The notes beneath the pieces are model-generated. The model was given only the letters and a program-made list of their open reading frames with translations. It searched no databases and had not been told where the DNA came from. A stretch of 64,000 nt of DNA from Cephalopachus bancanus (Eukaryota > Chordata > Mammalia > Primates > Tarsiidae). Positions 22,149 through 33,456 of the stretch are shown here, piece after piece; position 1 is the stretch's first letter, and each line of letters starts with the position of its first letter. A program made the translations under genes and the position numbers. The DNA lies in assembly GCA_027257055.1 (NCBI GenBank), contig JAPVLO010000074.1, forward strand, positions 1,488,001 to 1,552,000, read 5' to 3'.

Positions 22149-23010
22149 GAAGAGAAATCAATTAAAAAACAACAACAACAACAACAACAAAAACCAGATA
22201 ACCCAGAAAACCCTAGAAAGACAATGCTGGAGAATACAGATTTTGTTTTCAAATAGTGAAGAGGACCAAGATTGGCTGCTCTCAGACCACAAATGCAGAA
22301 CTCAAGGAATGGCTGGAGAAGATAAATAAGAACCAAAAAAAGGAAGACGGAAATATAAAAGAATTAATTGCAGAGATGTTAGCCATAAAGAATATAGTCA
22401 ATGGAATAAATAATAAACTGACAAGCAAGGAAAGCAGCATTAACCAAACAGAAGAAAGAATCTCGAGCATGAAGATCAAATACAGAACTAACACAATATG
22501 TTAAAAACATAGAAAGGAAGCTCAGACAGATTAAACAAAGCTTTCAAGAGATGCATGATTACATTAAGAGGACAAACTTAGACTAGATCAGTATCTCTGA
22601 AGCAGAAAAGGAATCTGAGAACACCCTGGATCAAACATTCTGTGACGTCATCCAAGAAAACTTCCCTCATCTCATCAGAGACACAATCATCCAAGCACAT
22701 GTGATTCAGAGAACCCCTGCAAGTTATCAAATGAGAGGATCAACTCCTAGATACATAGAATTCACTTACAAAAAGAAGATATAAAAGAAAAAACTTCTAA
22801 AGCAGGCTAGAAGAGACTGTAGTTCACTCTTCAAAGTTCTCAAAAATAAAGAATTCCAACCAAAAATTCCCTATCCAGCTAAACTAAGCTTCAACAATGG
22901 TAGATAATTAAAGTCCTTTCCAAACATTCAATCTCTAAGAGTTTATACTGCCTCCAGAGCAACTCTACAAGAGACATTTGGGAACATATTAAGCACAGAA
23001 GAAAAAAAAA
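22149..23010 (+). pseudogene. L1-A ORF1 (RNA-binding chaperone), decayed
   Basis: The codon matching the ORF1 start in L1-C and L1-D is TTG here, so initiation is lost. An (AAC)n run at 22169-22190 has expanded into a poly-Asn stretch and lies beside a frameshift. The coiled-coil part is readable at 22256-22470 (KELIAEMLAIKN then EERIS). The C-terminal RNA-binding part is visible but broken between 22540 and 23000. Confidence 0.82.
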
Positions 23011-23547
23011 ATGACCATTTTTGTCACAAGAATGCAGGAAAACAGAGAATTCACAGAGCATGCATCATGACTGCAAAATTAAACCCACAAACATATATCA
23101 AACAAAAAATTAAAAACACAAGCAAACAAAAAACAAACAAATAATAACAAACAAACAATAAAACTTTATAAGAGCCTCATGACAAGGATAAACTCTTACA
23201 TCTCAATAATCTGTCTGAACATGAATAGACTAATTGCACCACTAAAAATACATTGAATGACAAATAGGATAAGAAAACATAACCCAACAATATGCTGCCC
23301 ACAGGAAACACATCTCACTACAAAGGACAACCATAGACTAAACGTTAGAGGATGGAAAACAAAGTTTCAGATAAACAGAACACAAAAGAAGACAAGAGTT
23401 GTCATTTTTATATCAGACAGAACTATTTTTAAACTTTCAAAAAATAAAATAAGATATACAGGACACTACATAATGATAAAAGTTTCCATTCATCAACAGG
23501 AAACATCTATCCTAAACATATATGCACTCAACACAGGAGAACCCATT

Positions 23548-23852
<305 letters not shown>

Positions 23853-24600
23853 AGCAGCAGCTACTAAACTGAACAAAAGACATTGACTCGAACTCTATCA
23901 TAGCTGTGGATTCAAATATCTCACTAAAACTCTAGATAGATCATTGAGGAAAAAAATCAGCAAGGAGAATCTCAACTTGATGTTTGATTAAATGGATATA
24001 ATAGATGCCAACAGAACATGACACCCAATGACCATGGAATATACATTCTATTTATCACCACATGGAACATACTCCAAGATCACCCAGATCCTTGGCTATA
24101 AGTCAAGTATAAATAAGTTTAATATGATAGAAATACTGTCATGCACCTTCTCAGTCCACAGTGGAATAAAAATTAATCTCACAACCAACAATATTCCCCC
24201 AACACCCACAAAAACATGGACAGTTAACAGTCTGATGTTGAGCAAACCCTGTGTCAAAACAAAAAATTAAAAGAATTCTGAAAAAAAAGATACTTCTTAC
24301 CCAAACCTCTGGGAGACCCTGAAAACAGTAGTAAGAGGGGGATTTATAGCTTCAGTTATGCACATCGATAAAATTGAAAGACCACAGGTTAACAGCCTAA
24401 CAAATCACCTAAGCACCTAAGGCAAGACCACCAAAGCCTAACTTTAGCAGAAGAATCCAGTTCATTAAAGTAAAAGTCCAAATACAGAATACAGAATACA
24501 AAAATATCAATGGAAAAAATCAACAAAACGAAAAGCTTGGTCTTTGCAAGGGTAAACAAGATTGACAGACCCCTAGCTAGACTGACCAAAACGAAGAGAG

Positions 24601-24613
24601 AAAGAACTCAAAT
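24601..24613 (+). repeat. Target-site duplication of L1-C (left; right copy 29969-29981)
   Basis: AAAGAACTCAAAT on the left and AAAGCACTCAAAT on the right, 12 of 13 identical. The repeated bases are L1-A ORF2 sequence, and removing one copy plus the insert restores contiguous L1-A sequence. Confidence 0.93.
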
Positions 24614-24854
24614 AGAGGAGACGGGGCAAGATGGCGACGGCATAGGTGAACTGGTGAGATTCTCTGAACGGACCAAGGCTGCATACTGCTAAATAGACAG
24701 ACTGTAAAGCAGAGGGAAAAGTGAACAAAGCAAGAAGATCCTCATGAGGAAGAACAGGTCATTGCAGAAGAGAAATAAAAGCAACCCCACCTTCCCTCAA
24801 AAACAGAATTGAAGAGGGGGAGGGAAAGGCGGAGAGGGAGAAAAATCTACAGAA
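24614..24854 (+). promoter_or_regulatory. L1-C shortened 5'UTR with YY1-like motif
   Basis: CAAGATGGC at 24627-24635 lies 14 bases from the 5' end. The first 45 or so bases resemble the L1-D 5' end (complement of about 62362-62315). From about 24710 the sequence (GAACAAAGCAAGAAGATCC, then AAAAGCAACCC) matches the last 180 bases of the L1-D 5'UTR. The T-rich block shared by A, B and D is missing. Confidence 0.78.
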
Positions 24855-25819
24855 ATGAAGAAAAACCAAAAGAAGAGTATGGGTCTCTCCCAGACGCCTG
24901 GGAGAACAGACATTGAGAAAACTGACTTTGGAATGCAAACAATGAAAAGTCCCCAGAATGAAGGGTCTCAAAATACAAATGTAGATATCAAAACAATAAT
25001 GGAGAGATTAAAAAGAATTGAGGAGACACAAGAAGAAACTAAGAAGGAGCTGATATCTGAGATAACAGTAATAAAGAATACTGTGAATGAAATAAATAAC
25101 AAATTGATAAGCATGGAAGCAGAATTACCCAAGCAGAAGAAAGAATCTCAGAGCTTTTGAGGACCAAAATATAGAAATAACCCAAACTCTTAAAAACACA
25201 GAAAATAAGCTCAAAATGACAGAGCAAAACCTTCAAGAGATGAGTGACTACCTCAAGAGGCCTAACCTAAGAATAATCGGACTTCCTGAGGCAGAAAGAG
25301 AAACAGAGACCACATTGGAACAAAGTTTCCATGAGATCATTCAAGAAAACTTCCCTTATCTAATCAGTGATGCAAAAATTCAAACACAAGAGATTCAGAG
25401 AACCCCCACAAGACAACAAATGAGAAGACCAACTCCTAGACACATAATAATTCGCCTAAATAAAGTAGGCACAAAAGAAAAAAATTCTAAAGGCAGCAAG
25501 AGAAAAAGGCCAGATCACCTACCATGGAAGACCAATCAGAATAGCAGCAGATTCATCTGCAGAAACCCTGCAGGCTAGGAGAGCTTGGAGCCCTATCTTC
25601 AAAGTCCTAAAAGATAAACAATTTCAACCAAGAGTAACCTACCCGGCCAAGCTAAGCTTCATCAGTGAGGGAGAATTAAAATCTTTCCCAGATATCCAAT
25701 CCCTAAGAACTTATGCTGCCACCAAACCATCTCTACGTGAAACACTTAAGAAAGTACTAAACACAGAAGAAAAGGAAAAAAGAACAACATTCTTTACAAG
25801 AGTACAGGGAAAAGAATAA
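24855..25819 (+). pseudogene. L1-C ORF1 (RNA-binding chaperone), two frameshifts
   Basis: ATG at 24855 opens MKKNQKKSMG, the same N-terminus as in L1-D. Residues 1-100 hold the N-terminal region and most of the coiled coil (RLKRIEETQEETKKELISE). A base lost at about 25112 and two gained at about 25147 shift the frame. The middle, with the RNA-recognition part, reads at 25216-25480. An extra A in the run at 25478-25484 shifts it again. The C-terminal part (YPAKLSFISEGELKSFPDIQ) ends at the stop 25817-25819. The normal product forms trimers on L1 RNA in the cytoplasm; this copy cannot make it. Confidence 0.9.
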
Positions 25820-25907
25820 AATATACATGAACCAACCCCAAAACCAAAAGAAAGACAAAAAAGAAAAAAGAAAAAACCAAGTGGAAGAACAACTCAATAA
25901 GAACTCC

Positions 25908-28900
25908 ATGATAGGGACGAACTCTCATATTTCAATAATTAGTCTGAATGTGAATGGACTAAACGCACCATTGAAAAGACATAGAATGACAAAATGGATA
26001 AAATATCACCAGGCAACAATATACTGCCTTCAAAAGACCCATCTCACTAGAAAGGACATACATAGACTCAAAGTAAGAGGATGGGAAACAAATTATCAGG
26101 CGAATGGAACACAAAAGAAAGGAGGAGTCGTGATCCTAATTTCAGACAAAATACCATTTAAGCTATCAAAAATTAAAAAAGATACAGAGGGCCACTACAT
26201 AATGATAAAAGGTTCACTCCATCAACAAGAAATATCTATCCTAAACATATATGCACCCAACATAGGTGCGCCAACATTCATAAAGCAACTTCTAGGAAAA
26301 CTAAAGAAAGACATTGATTCTAACACCATAATAACTGGAGACTTTAATACACCACTCACAACCCTAGACAGATCATCAGGACAAAAAATCAGCAAGGAGA
26401 TCCGGAACCTCAATGAGACTCTGGACCAAATGGACTTAACTGATACCTATAGAACACTCCATCCAAAGACCACAGAATACACATTCTACTCATCAGCACA
26501 TGGAACATATTCTAAGATTGACCACATAATTGGACACAAATCAAGTATAAGCAAATTTAAAAGGACTGAAATTCTACCATGCCCTTTCTCGGACCACAGT
26601 GGAATAAAAATAAACATTGACACCAACAAAGTCCCCCCAAAACCCACAAAGACATGGACACTAAACAGCATGATGCTAAATAACTCCTGGGTCAATGATG
26701 ACATCAAAACAGAGATCAAAAGATACCTGGAAACAAATGAAAATGAAGAAACATCTTACCAAAATCTCTGGGATGCCTTAAAAGCTGTAATAAGAGGGGA
26801 ATTTATATTCCTACAAACACACATGAGGAAAATGGAAGGAACAGAAATTAACAACCTAACAAGCCACCTAAAGAAGCTGGAAAAGCAAGACCACAAAAAC
26901 CCTAATTTCAGCAGAAGAATTCAGATCACCAAAATAAAAGCCCAAATCCAGGACACAGAAGACAGAAAGATAATTGAAAAAATCAATGAAACAAAAAGCT
27001 GGTTCTTTGAAAGAATAAACAGGATCGATGGTCCCCTAGCTAGACTGACCAAGAAAAAATGAGAAAAAAACCAAATAAGCACAATCAGAAACACAAAAGA
27101 TGAAGTCACATCTGACCCTGAAGAAATACAAAAGATCATTAGAGACTACTACGTACACTTGTATGGAAACAAACTTGAAAAACTTAAGGAAATGGAGGAC
27201 TTTCTGACATCACACAACCTACCTAAGTTGGAACAAGAAGAGATTGAGACCCTAAATAAACCAATAACAATCAAGGAAATCGGCTACGTAATAAGAAAAC
27301 TTCCTACAAAAAAAAGCCCTGGACCAGATGGCTTTCCAGCAGAATTCTACAAGACATTTAAGGAGGAGCTGATACCAATCCTATTGAAGGTATTCCAGGC
27401 GATTGAAAAAGATGGAACACTCCCCAAATCATTTTACGAAGCCAACATCACATTGATACCCAAGCCAGGTAAAGATCCAGCAAAGAAAGAGAACTACAGG
27501 CCAATATCTTTGATGAACATAGATGCTAAAATTCTCAACAAGATCCTAGCAAACCGGATTCAGCAAAACATCTCAAAAATCATCCATCATGACCAAGTAG
27601 GTTTCATCCTGGGATGCAAGACTGGTTCAACATTCGTAAAACCATAAATGTTATTAAATACATCAACAGATGTCAAAACAAAAACCACATGATTATATCA
27701 TTAGATGCAGAAAAAGCTTTTGATAAAATCCAGCACCCCTTCTTGATAAAAACCCTTGAACATCTAGGCATACGGGGAACATACTTCAAAATAGTAAAAG
27801 CCATCTACAAGAAACCCCCAGCAAGCATACTCCTAAATGGACAAAAATTAGAACCATTTCCCCTGAAAACTGGAACAAGACAAGGATGCCCACTCTCACC
27901 CCTCCTGTTCAACATAGTATTGGAAGTCCTGGCTCGAGCAATCAGAGAAGAGAAGGCAATCAGGGGAATCCAAATAGGAAAAGAGGAAGTCAAGTTATCT
28001 CTCTTTGCAGACGACATGATTGTATACCTTGAAAACCCAAGAGAATCTTTCAAAAACCTCCTTACACTGATAAAGACCTTTGGCAAAGTCTCAGGATACA
28101 AAATAAATGTACAAAAGACAATCACATTTCTCTACACCAATAATAAACAAACAGAAACCCAAATAAAAAACACAATTCCATTCACCATAGCCACAAAAAA
28201 AATGAAATACCTTGGCATCTTCCTAACAAGAGACATGAAAGACCTTTACAAGGAAAACTACAAAACACTGCTCAAAGAAATCAAAGTTGACACAAACAAG
28301 TGGAAAAATATCCCGTGCTCATGGATTGGAAGAATCAACATTGTGAAGATGTCCATCTTACCTAAGGCAATCTAAAAATTCAATGCAATACCCATCAAAT
28401 TACCAGCAACATTCTTCTCAGACCTAGAAAAAACAATGCAGGAATTCATATGGAAACACAAACGTCCAAGAATAGCCAGAAGAATCCTCAGCAAAAAAAA
28501 ACAAAGCAGGTGGTATCACACTACCAGACTTCAAACTTTACTATAAAGCTACAATCATCAAAACAGCTTGGTATTGGTATAGGAACAGGCATATAGATCA
28601 ATGGAATAGAATTGAGATTCCAGAAGCAAAACCTCAATTTCTCAACCAACTCATCTTTGACAAAGCCTCCACCACCTATCACTGGGGAGAGGAGAACCTA
28701 TTCAGTAAATGGTGCTGGGAAAACTGGCTGACCACATGCAGAAGATTGAAACAGGACCCCTATCTATCCCCATGCACAAAGGTTAATTCCAAATGGATCA
28801 GAGACCTAAATGTAAAACCTCAAACCATAAGAACCTTAGAAAATGAAGGAAAAACCCTCATGGAAATCGGAACTGGCATCCAATTCCTGAATAAAACCCA

Positions 28901-29723
28901 AAACCCACAGCTCATAAGAGAGAAGATAGACAAGTGGGACCTTATTAAACTGACAAGCTTCTGCAAAGCCAAAGAAACCATCAAGAGAGCAGGGAGACAG
29001 CCTACAGACTTGGAAAAAGTATTTGCCAACTCCAGGTCCGACAAAGGCTTAACATCCTGGATCTACAAGGAACTAAAGCATGCTGAAAAGAAAAAAACAA
29101 ACAACCCCATTATAAAATGGGCAAAAGATATGAACAGACACTTCACAAAGGAAAACATTCGAGCAGCCAACAAACACATGAAGAAATGTTCAACCTCACT
29201 AATCATCAGGGAGATGCAAATCAAAATCACACTGAGATACCACCTAACCCTAGTCAGAATGGCAATTATCAACAAGCCAAAAAATAACAGCTGCTGGAGA
29301 GGGTGTGGTGAAAAGGGAACACTTCTACACTGTTGGTGGGTGTGTAAACTAGTGCAACCTCTGTGGAAAGCAGTGTGGCGATTCTTAAAAGCTCTAAATA
29401 CCAACCTCCCATATGACCCCTCAATCCCCCTATTGGGAATATATCGTGAAGAACACAAATCACTCTATAAAAAAGATACCTGCACACGCATATTTATCGC
29501 AGCATTGTTCACAATAGCAAGAACCTGGAAACAGCCATGATGCCCATCAAAAGAGGACTGGATTAAAAAAATGTGGTACATATACATGATGGAATACTAC
29601 GCAGCCATAAAAAAGAACAAAATCATGAATTTCGCAGCAACCTGGATGGAACTAGAGTCTATAATACTGAGTGACCTCTCACAGAAACAAAGATCCGAGT
29701 ATCACATGTTGTCACTCATATAA
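25908..29723 (+). pseudogene. L1-C ORF2 (endonuclease/reverse transcriptase), nearly complete but broken
   Basis: The start at 25908 aligns with the canonical ORF2 N-terminus; an in-frame ATG at 25827 adds 27 residues. Endonuclease residues counted from 25908: Asn14, Tyr115, Asp145, Asn147, Asp205 and His230 are kept, but Glu43 is Lys (AAG at 26034-26036). The RT spans about 27159-28400 with [13 protein letters not shown] and intact FADD (28004-28015). The C-terminal cysteine region is near 29290-29345. Lesions are: TGA 27060-27062; one base lost at about 27606-27611; TAA 28373-28375; an extra A in the 9-A run 28493-28501; TGA 29538-29540. The final stop is TAA at 29721-29723. Length and order match the ORF2 family (about 1,270 codons). 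Confidence 0.94.
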
Positions 29724-29783
29724 TGGACCTTAAACATCCAATGCAATACTATACGAAAATGACTGACCGTACTGGGAAACTAT

Positions 29784-29803
29784 GGTGGGGGGAGGGAGAT
29801 GGG
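29784..29803 (+). other. G-rich polypurine tract in L1-C 3'UTR
   Basis: GGTGGGGGGAGGGAGATGGG holds four runs of three or more G and could form a G-quadruplex. A G-rich polypurine tract in the 3'UTR is a long-known conserved feature of mammalian L1. Weaker versions occur in the other L1s here (about 1130 and 46288). Confidence 0.75.
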
Positions 29804-29914
29804 ATTAACATTAGTAAATATCTGTCTGGGTACGGGGAAACATCTCATATCAACAGGGTGCCTGAATGAAACACAATTGTATACCTAACCTTTAACTGTA
29901 CGCCACAACTTCAC

Positions 29915-29968
29915 AATAAAAAAAAGAAAGTTTTTTTAAACAAATGTAATAATAAACTCTTAAAAAAA
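29915..29968 (+). terminator. L1-C polyadenylation signal and composite A tail
   Basis: AATAAA at 29915-29920 is followed by a short A run. About 36 bases of non-A sequence (29926-29961) contain a second AATAAA (29951-29956). A final A run follows, up to the target-site duplication. The interval could be a short 3' transduction or a mutated tail. Confidence 0.65.
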
Positions 29969-31546
29969 AAAGCACTCAAATAAACACTATTAGTAACACA
30001 AAAGATCAAGTCACAACTGACCCTGGATAAATACAAAAGATTATCAGAGATTGCATGCACAACTATATGAAAATAAAGTCAATAATCTAAATGAAATGGA
30101 GGACTTTCTGACATCACACAACCTCTCAAGGTTAAAACAATAAGAAATTAAGACCCTAAATAAACCAACAACAACCCAGAAAATTGAATCTGTCATATGA
30201 AAACTACCTAACAACAACAACAACAACAGCAACAACAAAACCCAGACCAGAAGACTTTCCAGTGGAATTCTGCAAAACATATAAGAAGCTGTTACCAAAC
30301 ATACTGAAAGTATTCCAGGTAGCAGGGAAAGATGAAACTCTCCCTAAATCATTTATGAAGCCAACATCACACTGATACCAAAATTGGGCAAAGATTCAGT
30401 GAAAAGAGAACTACAAGCCAATATCCCTGATGAATATGGATGCAAAAATTCTCATCAAGATTCTAGCAAATCAGATCCAAAAACACATCTCAAAAATCAT
30501 CCACAAACAAGTAGGCTTCATCCCTGGGATGCAAGGCTGATTCAACATTTGCAAGACCTTAAATGTAATTAAATATATCAACAAATGCAAAAACAAGAAA
30601 CACATGATTATGCCATCCAATGCAGAAAATGCTTTTGACAAAATCTAGCATACTTTCTTGATAAAAACCCTTGAACACCTAGGGTATAGAAGGAACTTAC
30701 TCAAAATAGTAAGAGCCATCTATGATAAACCCATACCTAACAAATTGCTAAATGGACAGATTGGAGGAATTCCTCTGAAAACTGGAAAAACACAAGGCTA
30801 CCCACTGTCACCTCTTCTTTTCAACATGGTATCGTCAATCCTAGCTAGAGCAATCGGACAAGAGAAGGATATCAGGAGTATTCAGAGAGGAGAAAAGGAA
30901 GTTATTCCTCTTTGCTGACAATATGATTCTATATCTTGAAAACCCAAGAGAATCTATCAAAACCTCCTTGCACTAATAAAGGACTTTGGTAAATTCTCAG
31001 GGTACAAAATGAACGTGCAAAAGGCAGTCCCATTCTTAAATACCAACAACAGCAGACAGATAACCAAACAAAAAGTCCAATCTCATTCACAATAGCCACC
31101 AAAATTGAAATACCTCAGCATCTTTTTAAGCAAAGTAAAAGTCCTTTACAATGAAAACTACAAAACACTGCGCAATGAAATCAAAGAAGACACAAGCAAA
31201 TGGAAAAATATTCCAAGTCCATGGACTGAAAGAGTCAACATTGTTAAGCTGTCCATCCTACCAAAGGCAATCTACTGATTCAATGCAATACCCCTTAAAT
31301 TACCAACATCACTCTTCTCTGACCTGGAAATGACAATACAGAAATTCATATGGAAACATAAATGACCATGAATAGCCAAAACAATCCTTAGCAAAACAAA
31401 CAAAATTGGAGGTATCACACTTTCAGACTTTAAATCTGATTATATAACAAGGCTACACTAATCAAAACAGCCTGGCATTGATATAAGAATAGTCATATAG
31501 ACCAATGGAACAGGAAAGACATTCCAAAAGCAAAACCTCAATTTCT

Positions 31547-31832
31547 TTTTCTTTTTTTTTTTTGAGTGGAGTCTTAATCAGTCACCCAGACTGGAGTGTA
31601 GTGACTGCTTCTGGCCACCACAGCCTCGACCTACTGGGCTCCGGCAATCCTTCCACCTCAGCCTTCCAAGTAGCTGTAACTACAGGTGCACACTACCATT
31701 CCTGGCTAATTTTTTGATTTATTGTAGAGATGAGGTTTCACCAAGTTGCCCAGGCAGGTCTCGAACCCGCGGGCTCAGGTAATTCACTCACCTTGGCCTC
31801 CCAAAGCACGGGATTACAGCCTGAGCCACCAT
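31547..31832 (-). mobile_element. Alu SINE (lineage-type, long-linker form), antisense, copy 8
   Basis: Inserted in L1-A ORF2. The perfect duplication AAAACCTCAATTTCT lies at 31532-31546 and 31833-31847. The complement has CACCAAGTTGCCCAGGC, the long-linker form, and GAACCCGCGGGCTC, the intact B-box arm. The first ten or so bases of the Alu 5' end are missing, so it is slightly 5'-truncated. Confidence 0.95.
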
Positions 31833-32442
31833 AAAACCTCAATTTCTCAACAAACTCATATTCAAAAAAGCCTCTAACAACAACCACCACTGGACATAGG
31901 AGAACTCATTCAGTAAATGGTGCTGGAAAAACTGACTGACCACATCCTGAAGACTGAAATAAGACTCCTAACTTCACCACACAAAATAGTCAACTCTAAA
32001 TGAATCAAAGACCTAAATGTAAAATGTCCAACTATAAGAATCTTAGAAAATACTGGAGATAACATTATGGAAATAAGAATAGGCAATCAATTTCTGATCA
32101 AAATTCCAAATTCCTATGCCATAAGCAGAAAGATAGACAAGTGGGATCTCATTAAACTGAAAAGCATCTGCAAAACAAATTAAGTCATTAAGAAAGCAGA
32201 GAAACAGCCCACAGAATGGGAAAAAATATTTGCAATTGTACATCTGAGATAGGTCTAATATCCAGGTTCTACAAATAACTCAAATGTGCCAAAAGGAAAA
32301 AAAAAAAAAACAAACAGCCCAATTAAAAGTGGTAAAAGATATAGACATTTCTTAAAAGAAGACATATGGGCAGCTAATAGATACTTTAAAAAATGCCCAG
32401 TCTTACTAATTATCAAAGAATTGCAAATCAAAACCACACTGA

Positions 32443-32752
32443 AGCCGGGCTCGGTGGCTCAGCCTGTAATCCCGCGCCTTTGGGAAGCTGAGGTGAGCGG
32501 ATTGCCTGAGCCCGCGGGTTCAAGACCCGCCTGGGCAGCGAGACCTCATCTCTACAATAAATCAAAAAACCAGCCGGGCATGGTAGCACATGCCTGTAAT
32601 TCCGGCTACTCGGAAGGCTGAGGCGGAAGGATTGCTGGAGTCCAGCAGGTCGAGGCTGCGGTGGCTGGAAGCGGCCACTGCACTCCAGTCTGGGCGACAG
32701 AGTGAGACTCCAACTCAAAAAAAAAAAAAAAAAAAAAAAAAAAAACAAAAAA
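32443..32752 (+). mobile_element. Dimeric Alu SINE (lineage-type, short-linker form), copy 9
   Basis: Inserted in the C-terminal part of L1-A ORF2. The duplication AAAACCACAC(T/G)GA lies at 32430-32442 and 32753-32765. It is a full-length dimer with the short linker and a long A tail interrupted once by C. With copy 8 it forms an inverted pair 610 bases apart. Confidence 0.95.
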
Positions 32753-33456
32753 AAAACCACACGGAGATACCACCTAACTCCAGTCAGGATGACCGTCATC
32801 AATAACTTAAAAGCAACAGATGTGGGAAATGATGTGGGGAAAAGGGAATGTTTCTACACGGTTGGTGGAAGTGTAATTTCGTACAACCTCTGTGAAAAAC
32901 AATGTGGCAATTTTGAAAAGATCTAAAAATTCCAGCAATCCCCCTTCTGTGATTATACACGGAAGGACTCAAATCATTCTACAAAAAGATAAATGTGCAT
33001 GCACGTGTATTGCAGCATTATTCACAATAGCAAAAACATGGAATCAACTGTGCTGCCCACTGAAAGTGGACTAAGTACAAAAAAAAGTCATACATATACA
33101 CGATGGAATATTATGCAGCCATAAAGAACTAACATATGAACTTTCACAGCAACTTGGATGGATTTAGAGCCTATCATAATCAATGATCTATCACAGAAAC
33201 GAAGAACTGAGTAACACATGTTCTCACTTATAAGCAGACCCTGAATATTTATTATTATATGATTAAAAAGGGATTTACAGTAACAGGACATTTCCAGGAA
33301 AGGTGGGGGTGACAGCTCCTAACATCAATAAGAGTACCTCATCTCAAATCTACCCAAGTCAGGACCAATGGGATCCAAACTTCATCTGCAAAATGACCAC
33401 TTATGTACCTAATCCTAAGTTGTATCCCACATCTTTAAAATAAAAAAAAAAGGAAG

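Larger units (their letters stand above)
24614..29968 (+). mobile_element. L1-C: youngest-looking L1, nested in L1-A, short 5'UTR
   Basis: A 5.35-kb L1 with 5'UTR 24614-24854, ORF1 24855-25819, ORF2 25908-29723, 3'UTR to about 29925 and an A-rich tail to 29968. It is inserted into L1-A ORF2 with a 13-bp target-site duplication. It contains no Alu and is the best preserved L1 here, with long open stretches. The 5'UTR is only about 240 bases: the outermost bases match the 5' ends of the other full-length copies and then jump to sequence that lies just upstream of ORF1 in L1-D. It is not active: both frames are broken. Confidence 0.95.

Noticed and set aside
22169..22190. (AAC)n as a CRISPR-like or regulatory repeat
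   Set aside because: It is a simple trinucleotide expansion in L1-A ORF1 (and again at 30206 in ORF2). The window has no spaced direct repeats of CRISPR type.
27805..28125. 106-residue minus-strand frame
   Set aside because: It is a shadow of the L1-C reverse transcriptase coding strand.
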